Positions 1 through 8,558 of a DNA stretch of 64,000 nucleotides are shown here, one piece after another; within the stretch, counting starts at the first letter, position 1, and each line of letters begins with the position of its first letter. The position numbers and the translations under genes were made by a program. The DNA lies in assembly GCA_035196065.1 (NCBI GenBank), contig CP136575.1:2830769-2894768 (forward strand), in the 5' to 3' direction. Under the pieces are notes generated by a model. The model had not been told where the DNA came from, ran no database searches, and worked only from the letters and a program-made list of their open reading frames with translations. The DNA comes from Sphingobium sp. (GTDB taxonomy: Bacteria > Pseudomonadota > Alphaproteobacteria > Sphingomonadales > Sphingomonadaceae).

Positions 1-1
1 T

Positions 2-505
2 CAGGGCTGGATAGGTGCCCGCGACTGGGCGGTCCTACTGTTGCTTTATGGCTGCGGGCTGCGTGTCAGCGAGGCGACCGGCCTGACTGGCGACGTGCTG
101 CCTCTAGGCCAGACACTGCGCGTAACTGGAAAGCGGAACAAGACGCGCATCGTTCCCTTGCTTGATAATGTCCGCGCCGCCATCGAGGGCTATCTGGCCG
201 TCTGCCCCTATCCAACGGCGAAGGGCGAACCGCTGTTTCGCGGTGCGCGCGGCGGACCGCTTTCCCCTGCGCTCATCCGCCGCACGGTACAAGGCGCGCG
301 CCACCGGTTGGGCCTTTCGGAGCGAACGACACCGCATGCGCTGCGCCACAGTTTTGCAACGCACTTGCTGGCCGGCGGTGCCGACCTGCGATCGTTGCAG
401 GAACTGCTGGGTCATGCCAGCCTATCGTCCACGCAGGTCTATACGGCAGTCGATACGGCTATGCTTCTGGATGAGTATCTGAATTCGCATCCGCGGGCGC
501 AATAG
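2..505 (+). CDS. xerC: Tyrosine recombinase XerC-like, 3' part (start lies before the window)
   Basis: The reading frame is open from base 2, so only the C-terminal catalytic domain (about 168 residues) is visible. Family signatures seen in order are the first catalytic Arg in GLRVSEAT, the beta-hairpin Lys in TGKRNKTR, the HALRHSFATHLL box, the LGHASLSSTQVYT box with its His, and the nucleophilic Tyr. XerC/XerD recombinases resolve chromosome dimers at dif, and XerC is the nucleophile for one strand pair. The missing N-terminal core-binding domain prevents a firm choice between XerC and another tyrosine recombinase. The gene is convergent with the dedA-like gene and its last 47 bases overlap that gene's 3' end. 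Confidence 0.85.
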   Translation, partial: QGWIGARDWAVLLLLYGCGLRVSEATGLTGDVLPLGQTLRVTGKRNKTRIVPLLDNVRAAIEGYLAVCPYPTAKGEPLFRGARGGPLSPALIRRTVQGARHRLGLSERTTPHALRHSFATHLLAGGADLRSLQELLGHASLSSTQVYTAVDTAMLLDEYLNSHPRAQ

Positions 506-1106
506 CGCCCCGTTTCGGCTTCCAGCTTAGCAATCGCCAGATGTAAGTGCCGATAATCGCGACTATCACCAGCGTCGACAATGGCCCCAGCCATTTTTCG
601 ACATCTGCAAACTGGCTGCCAAGGAAATAACCCGCGCCGGCCAGCGCCGCACTCCAGCCCGCCGTCCCTATAGTAGAAAATATCAGGAAACGGCGCAGTG
701 ACATTTGAAACAGCCCGGCAGGGATTGAGATCAACGAGCGAAGCGTGGGGATCATGCGGGCGACAAGCACGATGATCGATCCATGTTTGCGGAACAGCGC
801 ATGGCCGCGCTCAACCTCTTCCCAGTCAAGCGTCAGCCAACGACTGTACCGGTCGATGAAGATATTCATCCGCTTTTCGCCGAACTTGATCGCCAACCAA
901 TACCAGAACCAGTTGCCAAGCATGGCACCTGCAGTTCCCGCCGCAATTGTCCCTGCCAAGGTCATATGGCCACGCGATGCCGAAACGCCTGCCACCGTCA
1001 TGATCACTTCAGACGGCACCGGAGGAAACACGGTTTCGATGAGCATCAGCATTGCGACGCCCCAGTAACCGGCCCATTCGACCAGCCGGATAATCCAGTC
1101 TTCCAT
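459..1106 (-). CDS. DedA family membrane protein
   Basis: A 215-residue integral membrane protein of the DedA/SNARE-associated family. The VFPPVPSEV motif near residues 26-35 and the ARMIPTLRSLISIPAG segment near residues 116-131 are typical of the family, which is now linked to lipid flipping and envelope homeostasis. Several hydrophobic segments are visible, near residues 10-25, 45-70, 140-165 and 175-190. It is the last gene of a minus-strand run rsmI-yraN-gshB-dedA, starting 5 bases after the gshB stop, with a GAAGAG-like ribosome site. The 3' end overlaps the recombinase gene in a convergent arrangement. The transported lipid cannot be told from sequence. Confidence 0.88.
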   Translation of the reverse strand: MEDWIIRLVEWAGYWGVAMLMLIETVFPPVPSEVIMTVAGVSASRGHMTLAGTIAAGTAGAMLGNWFWYWLAIKFGEKRMNIFIDRYSRWLTLDWEEVERGHALFRKHGSIIVLVARMIPTLRSLISIPAGLFQMSLRRFLIFSTIGTAGWSAALAGAGYFLGSQFADVEKWLGPLSTLVIVAIIGTYIWRLLSWKPKRGAIAPADANSDTHPEA

Positions 1107-1111
1107 CTATC

Positions 1112-2068
1112 TTATCTCTTCAGTCTGCGCTCGATCGCGTCCCAGATCTGCGACGGCGTATCGGTGCCGTTGAAACGGTCGATAGCAACGATCCCAGTGG
1201 GCGAGGTCACGTTGATTTCTGTGAGCCATTCGCCCCCGATCACGTCGATACCCACGAATATCAGGCCCAGTTCCTTTAGGCGCGGGCCCATTGCGGCACA
1301 GATTTCCTGTTCGCGCGGCGTAAGCTCGGTCGCCTCGGCGCTGCCGCCTACGGCAAGATTGCTGCGAAATTCACCCTCGCCCGGGCGGCGGTTAATCGCA
1401 CCTGCGACCTCGCCATCAATCAGCACAATGCGCTTATCGCCTTTTGCTACATCGGGAAGGAAAGGCTGCACCATATGCGGTTCGGGCCAGGTGGTGTTGA
1501 ACACTTCAAACAGCGCGCCCAGATTGTCACCCTCTGCCGGCACACGGAAAATCGCCTTGCCGCCATTGCCGTGCAGCGGTTTGACCACGACGGCTCCATG
1601 CATTTTCTGGAATTCGCGCACCTCGTCGGCCGAACGGGTGATCAGCGTCGGCGGCATGAAGCGGCGATAATCGAGCACCATCACCTTTTCAGGCGCGTTG
1701 CGAACACTGACCGGATTGTTGACGACCAGCGTTTCATGCTCGATCCGTTCGAGAAGGTGCGTCGCAGTGATATAACCGACATGGAATGGCGGATCCTGCC
1801 GCATCAGCACCACATCGACATCGCGGCCCAGATCGATCTTTTGCGCCTCACCAAAGCGATAATGCGCGCCGGCAACGCGTTGCAGATCATGCACCGGATG
1901 CGCGACGGCGCTCAATCGGTCATCGGCATCAAGGCTCAACGTTCCTACATCATAATGCCAGATGGAATAACCGCGCGACTGGGCAGAAAGCATCAATGCA
2001 AAGCTGCTGTCACCATGGATATTGATACCGTCCATCGGGTCCATCTGGACGGCGACGCGCAATGTCAT
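1112..2068 (-). CDS. gshB: Glutathione synthetase
   Basis: A 318-residue enzyme of normal length for proteobacterial GshB, which joins gamma-glutamylcysteine and glycine using ATP in the cytosol. The N-terminal MTLRVAVQMDPMDGINIHGDSS matches the family, with the substrate-domain motif RQDPPFHVGYI near residue 90 and an ATP-grasp region from about residue 125 (VVVKPLHGNGGKAIF, then EWLTEINVTSPTG near the C-terminus). A purine-rich AGAAGAGGG ribosome site precedes the ATG. It sits between yraN and dedA in one transcription unit. The GFA-family gene further along (12955) is sometimes tied to glutathione chemistry, but no direct link is implied. Confidence 0.95.
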   Translation of the reverse strand: MTLRVAVQMDPMDGINIHGDSSFALMLSAQSRGYSIWHYDVGTLSLDADDRLSAVAHPVHDLQRVAGAHYRFGEAQKIDLGRDVDVVLMRQDPPFHVGYITATHLLERIEHETLVVNNPVSVRNAPEKVMVLDYRRFMPPTLITRSADEVREFQKMHGAVVVKPLHGNGGKAIFRVPAEGDNLGALFEVFNTTWPEPHMVQPFLPDVAKGDKRIVLIDGEVAGAINRRPGEGEFRSNLAVGGSAEATELTPREQEICAAMGPRLKELGLIFVGIDVIGGEWLTEINVTSPTGIVAIDRFNGTDTPSQIWDAIERRLKR

Positions 2069-2086
2069 GTTGGGCCCTCTTCTCTC

Positions 2087-2443
2087 TTATCCATGCCAGA
2101 CGTTGACCAGATGGTGCGGCAAACGCCAAGGTGCAACCAATATCACGTCAATCCGCATATTTTCCGCACCCTTTGCATAGCGCGGAAGCAATTGTTCGGC
2201 CGCCGCCGCAACCCGCCGCAGCCGCCATCCGTCGATCGCCGTGGCAAGATCCGCATCACTCACCCGGGTTTTCACCTCGATAAAGGCAATAGTGCTTCCG
2301 CGTCGCGCGACCAGATCAACCTCGCCCCATGGGGTTTTCAGCCTTTGCCCGACAATCCGCCAGCCCTGCAAGCGCAGCCACCACGCCGCAACCATTTCTC
2401 CGTGGCGTCCGCGCTTCTCGGCTAGCTCGCGCCGGTTGCTCAA
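2087..2443 (-). CDS. yraN: YraN / UPF0102 family protein (putative endonuclease fold)
   Basis: A 118-residue protein with the YraN pattern: RGRHGEMVAAWWLRLQGW near the N-terminus, then GEVDLVARRG and IAFIEVKTR, the E-D-ExK constellation of restriction-endonuclease-like folds. The cellular role is not established for the family. The start overlaps the rsmI stop by four bases (ATGA), so the two are probably translationally coupled. In Escherichia coli yraN also lies beside rsmI and lpoA, so this neighbourhood is an old one. Confidence 0.9.
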   Translation of the reverse strand: MSNRRELAEKRGRHGEMVAAWWLRLQGWRIVGQRLKTPWGEVDLVARRGSTIAFIEVKTRVSDADLATAIDGWRLRRVAAAAEQLLPRYAKGAENMRIDVILVAPWRLPHHLVNVWHG

Positions 2444-3279
2444 TTTTTGGCCTTGATTGCCATGGCCCGGTCATACACCTCCGCCCGGTCCAGCCCGAAC
2501 CGTTTGGCAACCTCCTTCGCGGCCTTGGCAGGCGGCAGCGTTTCAAGCGCGAGAGCGAGGGCGGCGTCAAAATCGCCCTCTTCGGTTTGTGCCTCTTGCG
2601 GTGGGCCAACGATCACGACAATTTCGCCCTTGGGTTCAGCTTCGACATAGCGCGCGGCAAGCTCGTCGAGCGGGCCGGTCACGACTTCCTCAAACTTCTT
2701 GGTCAGTTCGCGGGCGACGGCTGCGTCGCGATTGCCCAGCCCATCATGCAGTGCCGCCAACGTCACGGCGAGGCGCGGGCCGCTTTCGTAGAAGAGCAGC
2801 GTAGATTTTACAGCTGCCAATTCGGCAATCGCATCGCTGCGCGCCTTTGCCTTGTTCGGCAAAAATCCCGCAAACAAGAAACGGTCGGTCGGCAGCCCGC
2901 TGATCGACAGCGCTGCGATGGCGGCGCTTGGCCCGGGGGCGGTGGAAACCGGAATGCCAGCCTCGCGTGCGGCGCGCACCAGCTTGTATCCGGGGTCGGA
3001 AATCAGCGGCGTTCCGGCGTCGGACACCAGCACAACTATCCCGTTGCGCGCAGCAGCCAACAGGTCTTCGCGATCATTCTCGCTGCTATGATCATGATAG
3101 GGCCGCATGCGTTTCTTGAGGCCCAGATGGTGCAGCAATTTGCCGGTGACGCGGCTATCTTCAACCGCGACCAGATCTGCCGCGCGCAGCAGATTGATGG
3201 CCCTTTGTGATATATCTGCCAGATTGCCGATAGGGGTAGCGACGATATAAAGCCCCGAATCGAATGATTTTGTGGCCAT
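2440..3279 (-). CDS. rsmI: 16S rRNA (cytidine-1402 2'-O)-methyltransferase RsmI
   Basis: The 279-residue product shows the tetrapyrrole-methylase fold: GLYIVATPIGNLADIS at residues 9-24 and SDAGTPLISDPG at residues 86-97. RsmI uses S-adenosylmethionine to methylate the ribose of C1402 in the ribosomal P site. The frame is open well upstream of 3279, but that part looks like the antisense of the divergent lipoprotein gene. I chose the ATG at 3279 because family similarity begins there and a GGA lies just upstream. An alternative ATG at 3321 would overlap the divergent start. It heads the rsmI-yraN-gshB-dedA run. Confidence 0.92.
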   Translation of the reverse strand: MATKSFDSGLYIVATPIGNLADISQRAINLLRAADLVAVEDSRVTGKLLHHLGLKKRMRPYHDHSSENDREDLLAAARNGIVVLVSDAGTPLISDPGYKLVRAAREAGIPVSTAPGPSAAIAALSISGLPTDRFLFAGFLPNKAKARSDAIAELAAVKSTLLFYESGPRLAVTLAALHDGLGNRDAAVARELTKKFEEVVTGPLDELAARYVEAEPKGEIVVIVGPPQEAQTEEGDFDAALALALETLPPAKAAKEVAKRFGLDRAEVYDRAMAIKAKN

Positions 3280-3319
3280 TTCTGGTCCGGCATCTGGATA
3301 ATCATGGGGGCGGGAAGAC

Positions 3320-4540
3320 ATGAGCATGACCATTGCAGCAATGAGCGCTCGGCCGCAAGCGCGCGCGAAGGATTGGCGGAACATCACACGGCAAACCGCA
3401 GCATTGATGGCACTGCTGTTTCTTGCGGCATGCCAGTCAGTCGTGCCCAAAGGCGGACAGAAACCGGTGGGCCCGCCGCCGGTAGTCAGCCCCGATCCCG
3501 CCAATGTCGTCGCTTCCGATGGTGATCGCCACCGTGTCGCGCTGCTTTTGCCGGTCACCGGCAGCGACGGCGATATGGGCCAATCGATCGCCAATGCGAC
3601 AACGCTGGCGCTGCTCGATACGCGCAACACCAATATCCGTATGACAACCTATGACACGGCATTGGGCGTCGATGCTGCTGTTCGCAAGGCAGTTGCCGAC
3701 GGCAACAGGCTAATCCTTGGTCCGTTGCGCAGTGACGATGTGATCACCGTAGCCAATGTCGCAAAGCCAGCGGGCGTGCCCATGATCAGCTTTTCAAATG
3801 ATGTGGGTGCCGCGGGGCCAAATGTCTTTCTGCTGGGCCATCTGCCCAACCAGTCGATCGACCGCGTGATCCGCTATGCAAAGGCGCAAGGGCTAACGCG
3901 ATTTGGCGGGATCGTGCCAAAGTCGGTCTATGGCCAACGCGCGCTATCCAACCTGACCAATTCGGTCCGCGCAGCCGGTGGTACGCTGGTCTCGATCCAG
4001 GAAATTGATGGTTCCACCGTATCGATCGATGCCGCAGCGCGCAGACTGGCTGCAGCCGGTCCAGTCGATGCCGTTCTGATTGCCGACAACGGGCGGGTTG
4101 CAATTGCGACTGTGCCCGCATTACGCAAGGCAGGACTTGCCAGTGCCAAGATCTTGGGCACCGACCTGTGGAATATCGACAATAGTATCACTGCCAATCC
4201 GATGATGCGCGGCGCTTGGTTCGCCACTGTTTCCGATACGATGTACCGCCAATATTCGGAAAAATTTCGCACACGTTTCGGAAAGTCACCCTCGCGCTTG
4301 TCGAGCCTGGGCTATGACTCGGTCCTGCTGGTCGCCCGCGTCGCGCAGGATTGGAAAGTCGGCACCCGTTTCCCGGTCAGCCGCCTTACCGATCCCGACG
4401 GCTTTATTGGCATTGACGGCGCGTTCCGCTTTACGGCCAATGGCATGTCCGAACGTACGCTGGAAGTTCGCGAGGTACAGGCCGGCAAATATGGGGTGCT
4501 GGACCCGGCCCCGCGCGGCTTCACTCCCACCGCCAAATAG
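3320..4540 (+). CDS. Penicillin-binding protein activator, LpoA-like lipoprotein
   Basis: A 406-residue protein with a lipoprotein signal: hydrophobic ALMALLFLAAC with a lipobox ending at Cys38. The rest is a type-1 periplasmic binding fold (RVALLLPVTGSDGDMGQSI near residues 72-91, then the SFSNDVG and VYGQRAL regions), as in LpoA/LppC family activators of class A penicillin-binding proteins. It probably works at the outer membrane on peptidoglycan synthesis. It lacks the N-terminal TPR domain of E. coli LpoA, which is usual outside Gammaproteobacteria. A start at 3326 is equally possible and is better spaced from the GGGCGGGAAG sequence. The divergent rsmI neighbour mirrors E. coli and supports the call. 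Confidence 0.82.
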   Translation: MSMTIAAMSARPQARAKDWRNITRQTAALMALLFLAACQSVVPKGGQKPVGPPPVVSPDPANVVASDGDRHRVALLLPVTGSDGDMGQSIANATTLALLDTRNTNIRMTTYDTALGVDAAVRKAVADGNRLILGPLRSDDVITVANVAKPAGVPMISFSNDVGAAGPNVFLLGHLPNQSIDRVIRYAKAQGLTRFGGIVPKSVYGQRALSNLTNSVRAAGGTLVSIQEIDGSTVSIDAAARRLAAAGPVDAVLIADNGRVAIATVPALRKAGLASAKILGTDLWNIDNSITANPMMRGAWFATVSDTMYRQYSEKFRTRFGKSPSRLSSLGYDSVLLVARVAQDWKVGTRFPVSRLTDPDGFIGIDGAFRFTANGMSERTLEVREVQAGKYGVLDPAPRGFTPTAK

Positions 4541-4551
4541 GCCCTGCAGAT

Positions 4552-5007
4552 ATGCCCCTCGCCCAAGCCCGGCAAATGATGGAGGCTGCGCTTGATCTTG
4601 CACGCCTTGCGGCCGATGCCGGCGAGGTGCCCGTAGGTGCGGTCGTTGTGAAGGACGGGCAGATCATCGGCCGCGGCGGTAACCGCCCGATCGCAGGGCA
4701 TGATCCCACCGCCCATGCCGAGATTGTCGCGCTACGCGAAGCTGCAGCGGCACTAGGGACCGACAGGCTGACTGGTTGCGATCTGTGGGTGACGCTTGAA
4801 CCCTGCGCCATGTGCGCTGGCGCCATCGCCCATTCCCGCATCGCGCGCCTTTATTATGGCGCAAGCGATCCCAAGGGCGGCGCCGTCGAACATGGCCCCC
4901 GGCTTTTCGAGCAGCAGACGGTGCACCACAAACCCGAAATATATGGCGGTATCAGCGAAACCGAATGCGCGGATTTGCTCCGCACATTTTTCCGGGATCG
5001 CCGCTAG
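4552..5007 (+). CDS. tadA: tRNA-specific adenosine-34 deaminase
   Basis: A 151-residue zinc-dependent deaminase that converts wobble adenosine to inosine in tRNA-Arg(ACG). The zinc motif HAE is at residues 55-57 and PCAMC at residues 84-88, with Glu57 as the proton shuttle. The AGAIAHSRIARLYYGASDPKGGA stretch after it is typical of TadA rather than other cytidine deaminases. It starts 12 bases after the lipoprotein gene and is probably co-transcribed. Its stop shares a palindromic CTAG with the stop of the convergent hydrolase gene. Confidence 0.93.
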   Translation: MPLAQARQMMEAALDLARLAADAGEVPVGAVVVKDGQIIGRGGNRPIAGHDPTAHAEIVALREAAAALGTDRLTGCDLWVTLEPCAMCAGAIAHSRIARLYYGASDPKGGAVEHGPRLFEQQTVHHKPEIYGGISETECADLLRTFFRDRR

Positions 5008-5894
5008 CGCAGATACTCCTCAAAAAAGGCGAGCGTGCGTTGCCATGACAGTTCGGCCGCCGCCTTTTCATATCGCGGCGTTGAATCATTATGGAAACCG
5101 TGCTGCGTGCCCGGGTAGAAATATTGCTGGTGGCGTTTGCGATTAGCGATCAGCGCCGCCTGATACAGACCTGCACCCGCGTTGATACGTTCGTCATTCT
5201 CGGCATATTGGATCAGCAGCGGGGCCTTGATCGCTGGCACTTCTTCGGGCCGGGGTTGGCGGCCATAATAGGGCACGCTGGCCGCAAGGTCCGGGCAGGC
5301 AACGGCCAGCGCGTTGCAAATGCCGCCGCCATAGCAGAAACCGACCGCCCCCACCTTCCCGCTCGACCGGCTGTGCGTTTTCAGAAAGTCAAACGACGCC
5401 AACCAATCTTCGAAAAGCTTTTTGGGATCGAGTTTCGCCTGCAGCTCACGTCCTTTTTCGTCATTCCCGGGATAGCCACCGACAGAGGTTAGCCCGTCTG
5501 GCGCAAAGGCCAAATAACCGGCCTTCGCCAATCGCCGCGCTACATCCTCTATATAAGGATTGAGACCGCGATTTTCGTGGATGACAAGCACTGCGCCCAG
5601 CTTGCCGCGCGCCTTTGCGGGCATCGCGAGCAGGCCCGCAATCCTGCCATGTCCCTTGGGGCTAACAACTGATGGCCGCTCGGTAAGAATCGCCGGATCG
5701 TCCGGCTTCACCTGTTGCGCCAGCGCATAATCGGGTGCCAGTTGATCGAGGATCATCGCCCCGGTCACGCCCGCGGCGGCAAACTTCGCTGCACGCTCAA
5801 TGAATTCGCGCTTGCTCAGCTTGCCATGCACATAGCCGTCGAAGATTTCGAGGATGGCTGGATGGAAATCCGCTGCGGATTTACGCTCGGTCAT
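5004..5894 (-). CDS. Dienelactone hydrolase family protein
   Basis: A 296-residue alpha/beta hydrolase. The catalytic Cys is in GFCYGG (Cys187 from this start), with the family Glu in VLVIHENRGLNPYIEDVA, and the acid Asp and His are likely in YAENDERI and TQHGFHND. The N-terminal 60 residues are an extension with KREFIERAAKFAAAGVTGAMI, a degenerate twin-Arg-like or helical leader seen in this subgroup, so the protein may be exported. The ATG at 5894 was preferred over a TTG at 5900. It follows the LytTR regulator gene by two bases and may belong to that operon. The substrate is unknown. Confidence 0.85.
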   Translation of the reverse strand: MTERKSAADFHPAILEIFDGYVHGKLSKREFIERAAKFAAAGVTGAMILDQLAPDYALAQQVKPDDPAILTERPSVVSPKGHGRIAGLLAMPAKARGKLGAVLVIHENRGLNPYIEDVARRLAKAGYLAFAPDGLTSVGGYPGNDEKGRELQAKLDPKKLFEDWLASFDFLKTHSRSSGKVGAVGFCYGGGICNALAVACPDLAASVPYYGRQPRPEEVPAIKAPLLIQYAENDERINAGAGLYQAALIANRKRHQQYFYPGTQHGFHNDSTPRYEKAAAELSWQRTLAFFEEYLR

Positions 5895-5896
5895 CG

Positions 5897-6697
5897 TCAA
5901 TGAACGAAGCGTGCCACAACATCGCGATAGCTGCGGCTGACCTTCACTTGCGCGCCAGATTCAAGAATCAGGAAACATTCACCATTGGTGTGCGGCTTCA
6001 CCTGCCGGACAAGATCGAGATTGACGATCTTGGAGCGATGCACCCGCTGGAATGTCCTCGGGTCGAGGCGTTTTTCCAGATCCTTCATCGTTTCGCGCAG
6101 GATCAGCGAGGTATCGGCGGTGATGATGCACATATAATCACCCGCTGCCTCGATCCGTTCGATGGTATCGACATCGACGCGGAAAATCTGTCCGCGATCT
6201 TTCACGTTGATCAGCTTTTCAAAGCGGCCTGTGGAAACCTCTTCCTCACCTGCGGGCATATTCTCAGCAGCTTCGGGCGCGACTTCGTTGATTACAGTGC
6301 GCAGCCGTTCCAGTTCATCTGCGTTGCGCCGCGTGGCGAGCCTATTGCGCACACGCTCCATCGTGTCGGCCAGACGGTCGGGCTCAACCGGCTTCATCAA
6401 ATAATCGACTGCCTGCGCCTCGAATGCGCGAATTGCATGTTCGCTATAGGCGGTGACGAAAACGAAAAGCGGCGGATCAATGTCCATCACGCCCTGCACG
6501 ACCGAAAAGCCGTCAAATCCTGGCATCTGGATATCGAGGAAAACCAGGTCAGGTTTCAAAGTCTTGATTTTGCGGATCGCCTCGCGGCCATTCTGGCACG
6601 TTGCCACAATCTCTACATCTTCGAACGGCTCCAACCGTATCTGCAACCCTTGGATTGCGAGTTTCTCATCATCGACCAATATGGTGCGGATAGTCAT
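5897..6697 (-). CDS. LytTR family response regulator
   Basis: A 266-residue two-component regulator. The receiver domain covers about residues 3-120, with acidic residues VDDE at 8-11, the phospho-acceptor Asp55 in FLDIQMPG, and the Lys in DYLMKPVEP near 105. The LytTR DNA-binding domain covers about residues 160-265 (RIEAAGDYMCI, RTFQRVHRSKIVNL). Its start overlaps the stop of the upstream kinase by four bases (ATGA), so the pair is translationally coupled. Target genes are not evident; the hydrolase that follows in the same direction is a candidate. Confidence 0.92.
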   Translation of the reverse strand: MTIRTILVDDEKLAIQGLQIRLEPFEDVEIVATCQNGREAIRKIKTLKPDLVFLDIQMPGFDGFSVVQGVMDIDPPLFVFVTAYSEHAIRAFEAQAVDYLMKPVEPDRLADTMERVRNRLATRRNADELERLRTVINEVAPEAAENMPAGEEEVSTGRFEKLINVKDRGQIFRVDVDTIERIEAAGDYMCIITADTSLILRETMKDLEKRLDPRTFQRVHRSKIVNLDLVRQVKPHTNGECFLILESGAQVKVSRSYRDVVARFVH

Positions 6698-7848
6698 GCG
6701 GTCACTGCTCCTTGCAGTGCAGCTGGCGTCTTGCCCGCTGCCTCGATAGCTTGCGTTTCGCCCCCACTGTTTTTCGTCTGATAGGGGAATTCTATCACAA
6801 CCTCAAATCCCCCCCCGCTTCTGGTGTAACTGTCGAAGCGCTGGTCGTCCCCATAAGCCTGCAACAATCGTTCACGCGTATTCGCCATTCCAACCCCGGT
6901 TGACAATTTGGGGTCTGGCAGGCTGGCCTGCAACCCCGGCCCGGTATCTGACACGATTATCCGCACCCGATCGCCGACACGGCGCGCATCAATTGAAATA
7001 TCTGCCCCCTCCTCTTGCGGGGTGACGGCATATTTAATCGCATTCTCGACCAGCGGCTGCAACATAAGCGAGGGCACCAACGCTTCGCTGACATTTTCGT
7101 CGAAGTTGAAATGCGTGCGCAGCCTTTCTTCAAACCGCATCTTTTCAATGTCGAGATAGAGTTTGAGTGTCTCAATCTCTTGCGCCAGCGATACCTTCGC
7201 CGCGGCCTCGTTGATCAGCGTAAAGCGCAGGAAAGAGGAAAGGCGGGAGAGCATGGCATTGGCCTGCTCAGTCTGTTTCAAGAGCACGAGGGTCGAAATG
7301 CTGTTGAGCGTGTTGAAAAGAAAATGCGGATTGAGCTGGTAACGCAGCATCGTGAGCTGCGCGCTTGTCGCGGCAGCCTCCAGCCGCAAAAGCTGGTCAG
7401 CCTGTTCCTCGGCACGGACGAAATAGTTGATCGCATAGTATAGCGCCGACCAGGCAACGAGCAGCACCCCGTTCAAGAAGATCGCGCCCACCAATAGCTG
7501 CGCAAAAGGCGTTTCATCCGCACCTTCACGGATCGTTTGCAAGACCCATACATCGACATAGCCATAGATCAGCGTCGCCACTGTCACCGATATCCCGGTG
7601 ATCGACCAGGTGATAATCGGCCGGCGATCGATGATGTTGCGGAAAATGACCGAAAGGATCAGCGAGATCGAAAATCCGGTAACCGCGGAAATCAGCACCG
7701 GCACCAGCAGGCTGAACGGCTGGCCGTTGGCGATGGTCGAAGCACTGCGCAAAATCGCAGCCCCCCCCCACCCGATGCTATGCAGGTTCCAGAAAGCGCG
7801 GTTTTTGTCAGAGAAAAAGGGCTTGTCGCCAAGTTCGAGCACGGCCAT
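6694..7848 (-). CDS. LytS/YehU-type sensor histidine kinase
   Basis: A 384-residue membrane kinase. The N-terminal part holds about four hydrophobic segments (near residues 45-70, 82-105, 115-140) and no recognisable sensor domain. The His_kinase motif LRYQLNPHFLFNTLNS places the phospho-acceptor at His175. The ATPase domain follows with the N-box PLVENAIKYAV near 275 and glycine boxes DTGPGL and GVGMANTRERL. This is the partner of the LytTR regulator directly downstream. No strong ribosome site precedes the ATG. The signal it senses cannot be inferred. Confidence 0.92.
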   Translation of the reverse strand: MAVLELGDKPFFSDKNRAFWNLHSIGWGGAAILRSASTIANGQPFSLLVPVLISAVTGFSISLILSVIFRNIIDRRPIITWSITGISVTVATLIYGYVDVWVLQTIREGADETPFAQLLVGAIFLNGVLLVAWSALYYAINYFVRAEEQADQLLRLEAAATSAQLTMLRYQLNPHFLFNTLNSISTLVLLKQTEQANAMLSRLSSFLRFTLINEAAAKVSLAQEIETLKLYLDIEKMRFEERLRTHFNFDENVSEALVPSLMLQPLVENAIKYAVTPQEEGADISIDARRVGDRVRIIVSDTGPGLQASLPDPKLSTGVGMANTRERLLQAYGDDQRFDSYTRSGGGFEVVIEFPYQTKNSGGETQAIEAAGKTPAALQGAVTA

Positions 7849-7941
7849 TGCCAGTGTCTAGCGCGAAACTGCAACGGCATGAAGCCCTTGTTTGCGATTA
7901 CCGTTATGATACAGTTTTCGTCAGGATTTCAGGAGAGAGAA

Positions 7942-8538
7942 ATGGCTGAAGGACAAAGCCGCGCGACATTCAGCGATATGTCGCAAAGTACGCAGGAAGA
8001 CTGGCAGGCGATCATGGTCGAACATGTCCCCTTTGCGCGCGGCGGCGGGGCCCGGGTTCTTGACCATTTGCGGCTGCTGGCGGGCGATTATGGCGGCTTT
8101 CCGGTCGATCGGCTGACGCATTGCCTGCAGACCGCAACCCGCGCCTATCGCGACGGGCGCAGTGAAGATTATATCGTGATGGCGTTGCTCCACGATATTG
8201 GCGACACATTGGGCGCCTATAACCACCCCGAAATCGCAGCCGCGATCCTGAAGCCTTTTGTTTCCGAAGAATTGCATTGGATCGTCGAGCATCATGGCAT
8301 TTTTCAGGGTGTGAACTTTTTCCACCACATCGGCCTCAACCGCGACATGCGCGAGCAGTTTCGTGGGCATAAATATTTCGACGCCACAGCGGAATTCATC
8401 GACAAATATGACTGCCCGGCGTTCGACCCCGATTATGACACACTGCCACTCGAATTTTTCGAGCCGATGGTAATGCGGCTCTTCGAAAAGCCACTGAAGA
8501 GCATTTATAAAAAGACCGAGCAAGAGGTCGCCGCCTGA
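7942..8538 (+). CDS. HD-domain protein of the PhnZ/MIOX-like type
   Basis: A 198-residue protein. His60, the His84-Asp85 pair in ALLHDIGD, the histidines at 117-118 and the pair at 128-129 make an HD metal site resembling COG4341 proteins, a group that includes the mixed-valent di-iron oxygenase PhnZ. It could therefore be a phosphohydrolase or a di-iron oxygenase. The frame is open upstream, but the ATG at 7942 follows a strong AGGAGAGAG ribosome site. It is divergent from the kinase gene and convergent with the exported protein at 8694. No phosphonate genes are nearby, so the substrate is unknown. Confidence 0.82.
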   Translation: MAEGQSRATFSDMSQSTQEDWQAIMVEHVPFARGGGARVLDHLRLLAGDYGGFPVDRLTHCLQTATRAYRDGRSEDYIVMALLHDIGDTLGAYNHPEIAAAILKPFVSEELHWIVEHHGIFQGVNFFHHIGLNRDMREQFRGHKYFDATAEFIDKYDCPAFDPDYDTLPLEFFEPMVMRLFEKPLKSIYKKTEQEVAA

Positions 8539-8558
8539 AACGGCGGTTGCGTTCGCCC

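Noticed and set aside
783-1670. Plus-strand frame of 295 codons
   Set aside because: Antisense to dedA and gshB, both with clear family motifs; composition is shadow-like.
3280-3633. N-terminal extension of the rsmI frame
   Set aside because: The extra 118 codons are antisense to the lipoprotein gene and carry no RsmI similarity; the start at 3279 is better.
5900-6781. Plus-strand frame of 293 codons
   Set aside because: Antisense to the LytTR regulator gene; no recognisable motif.
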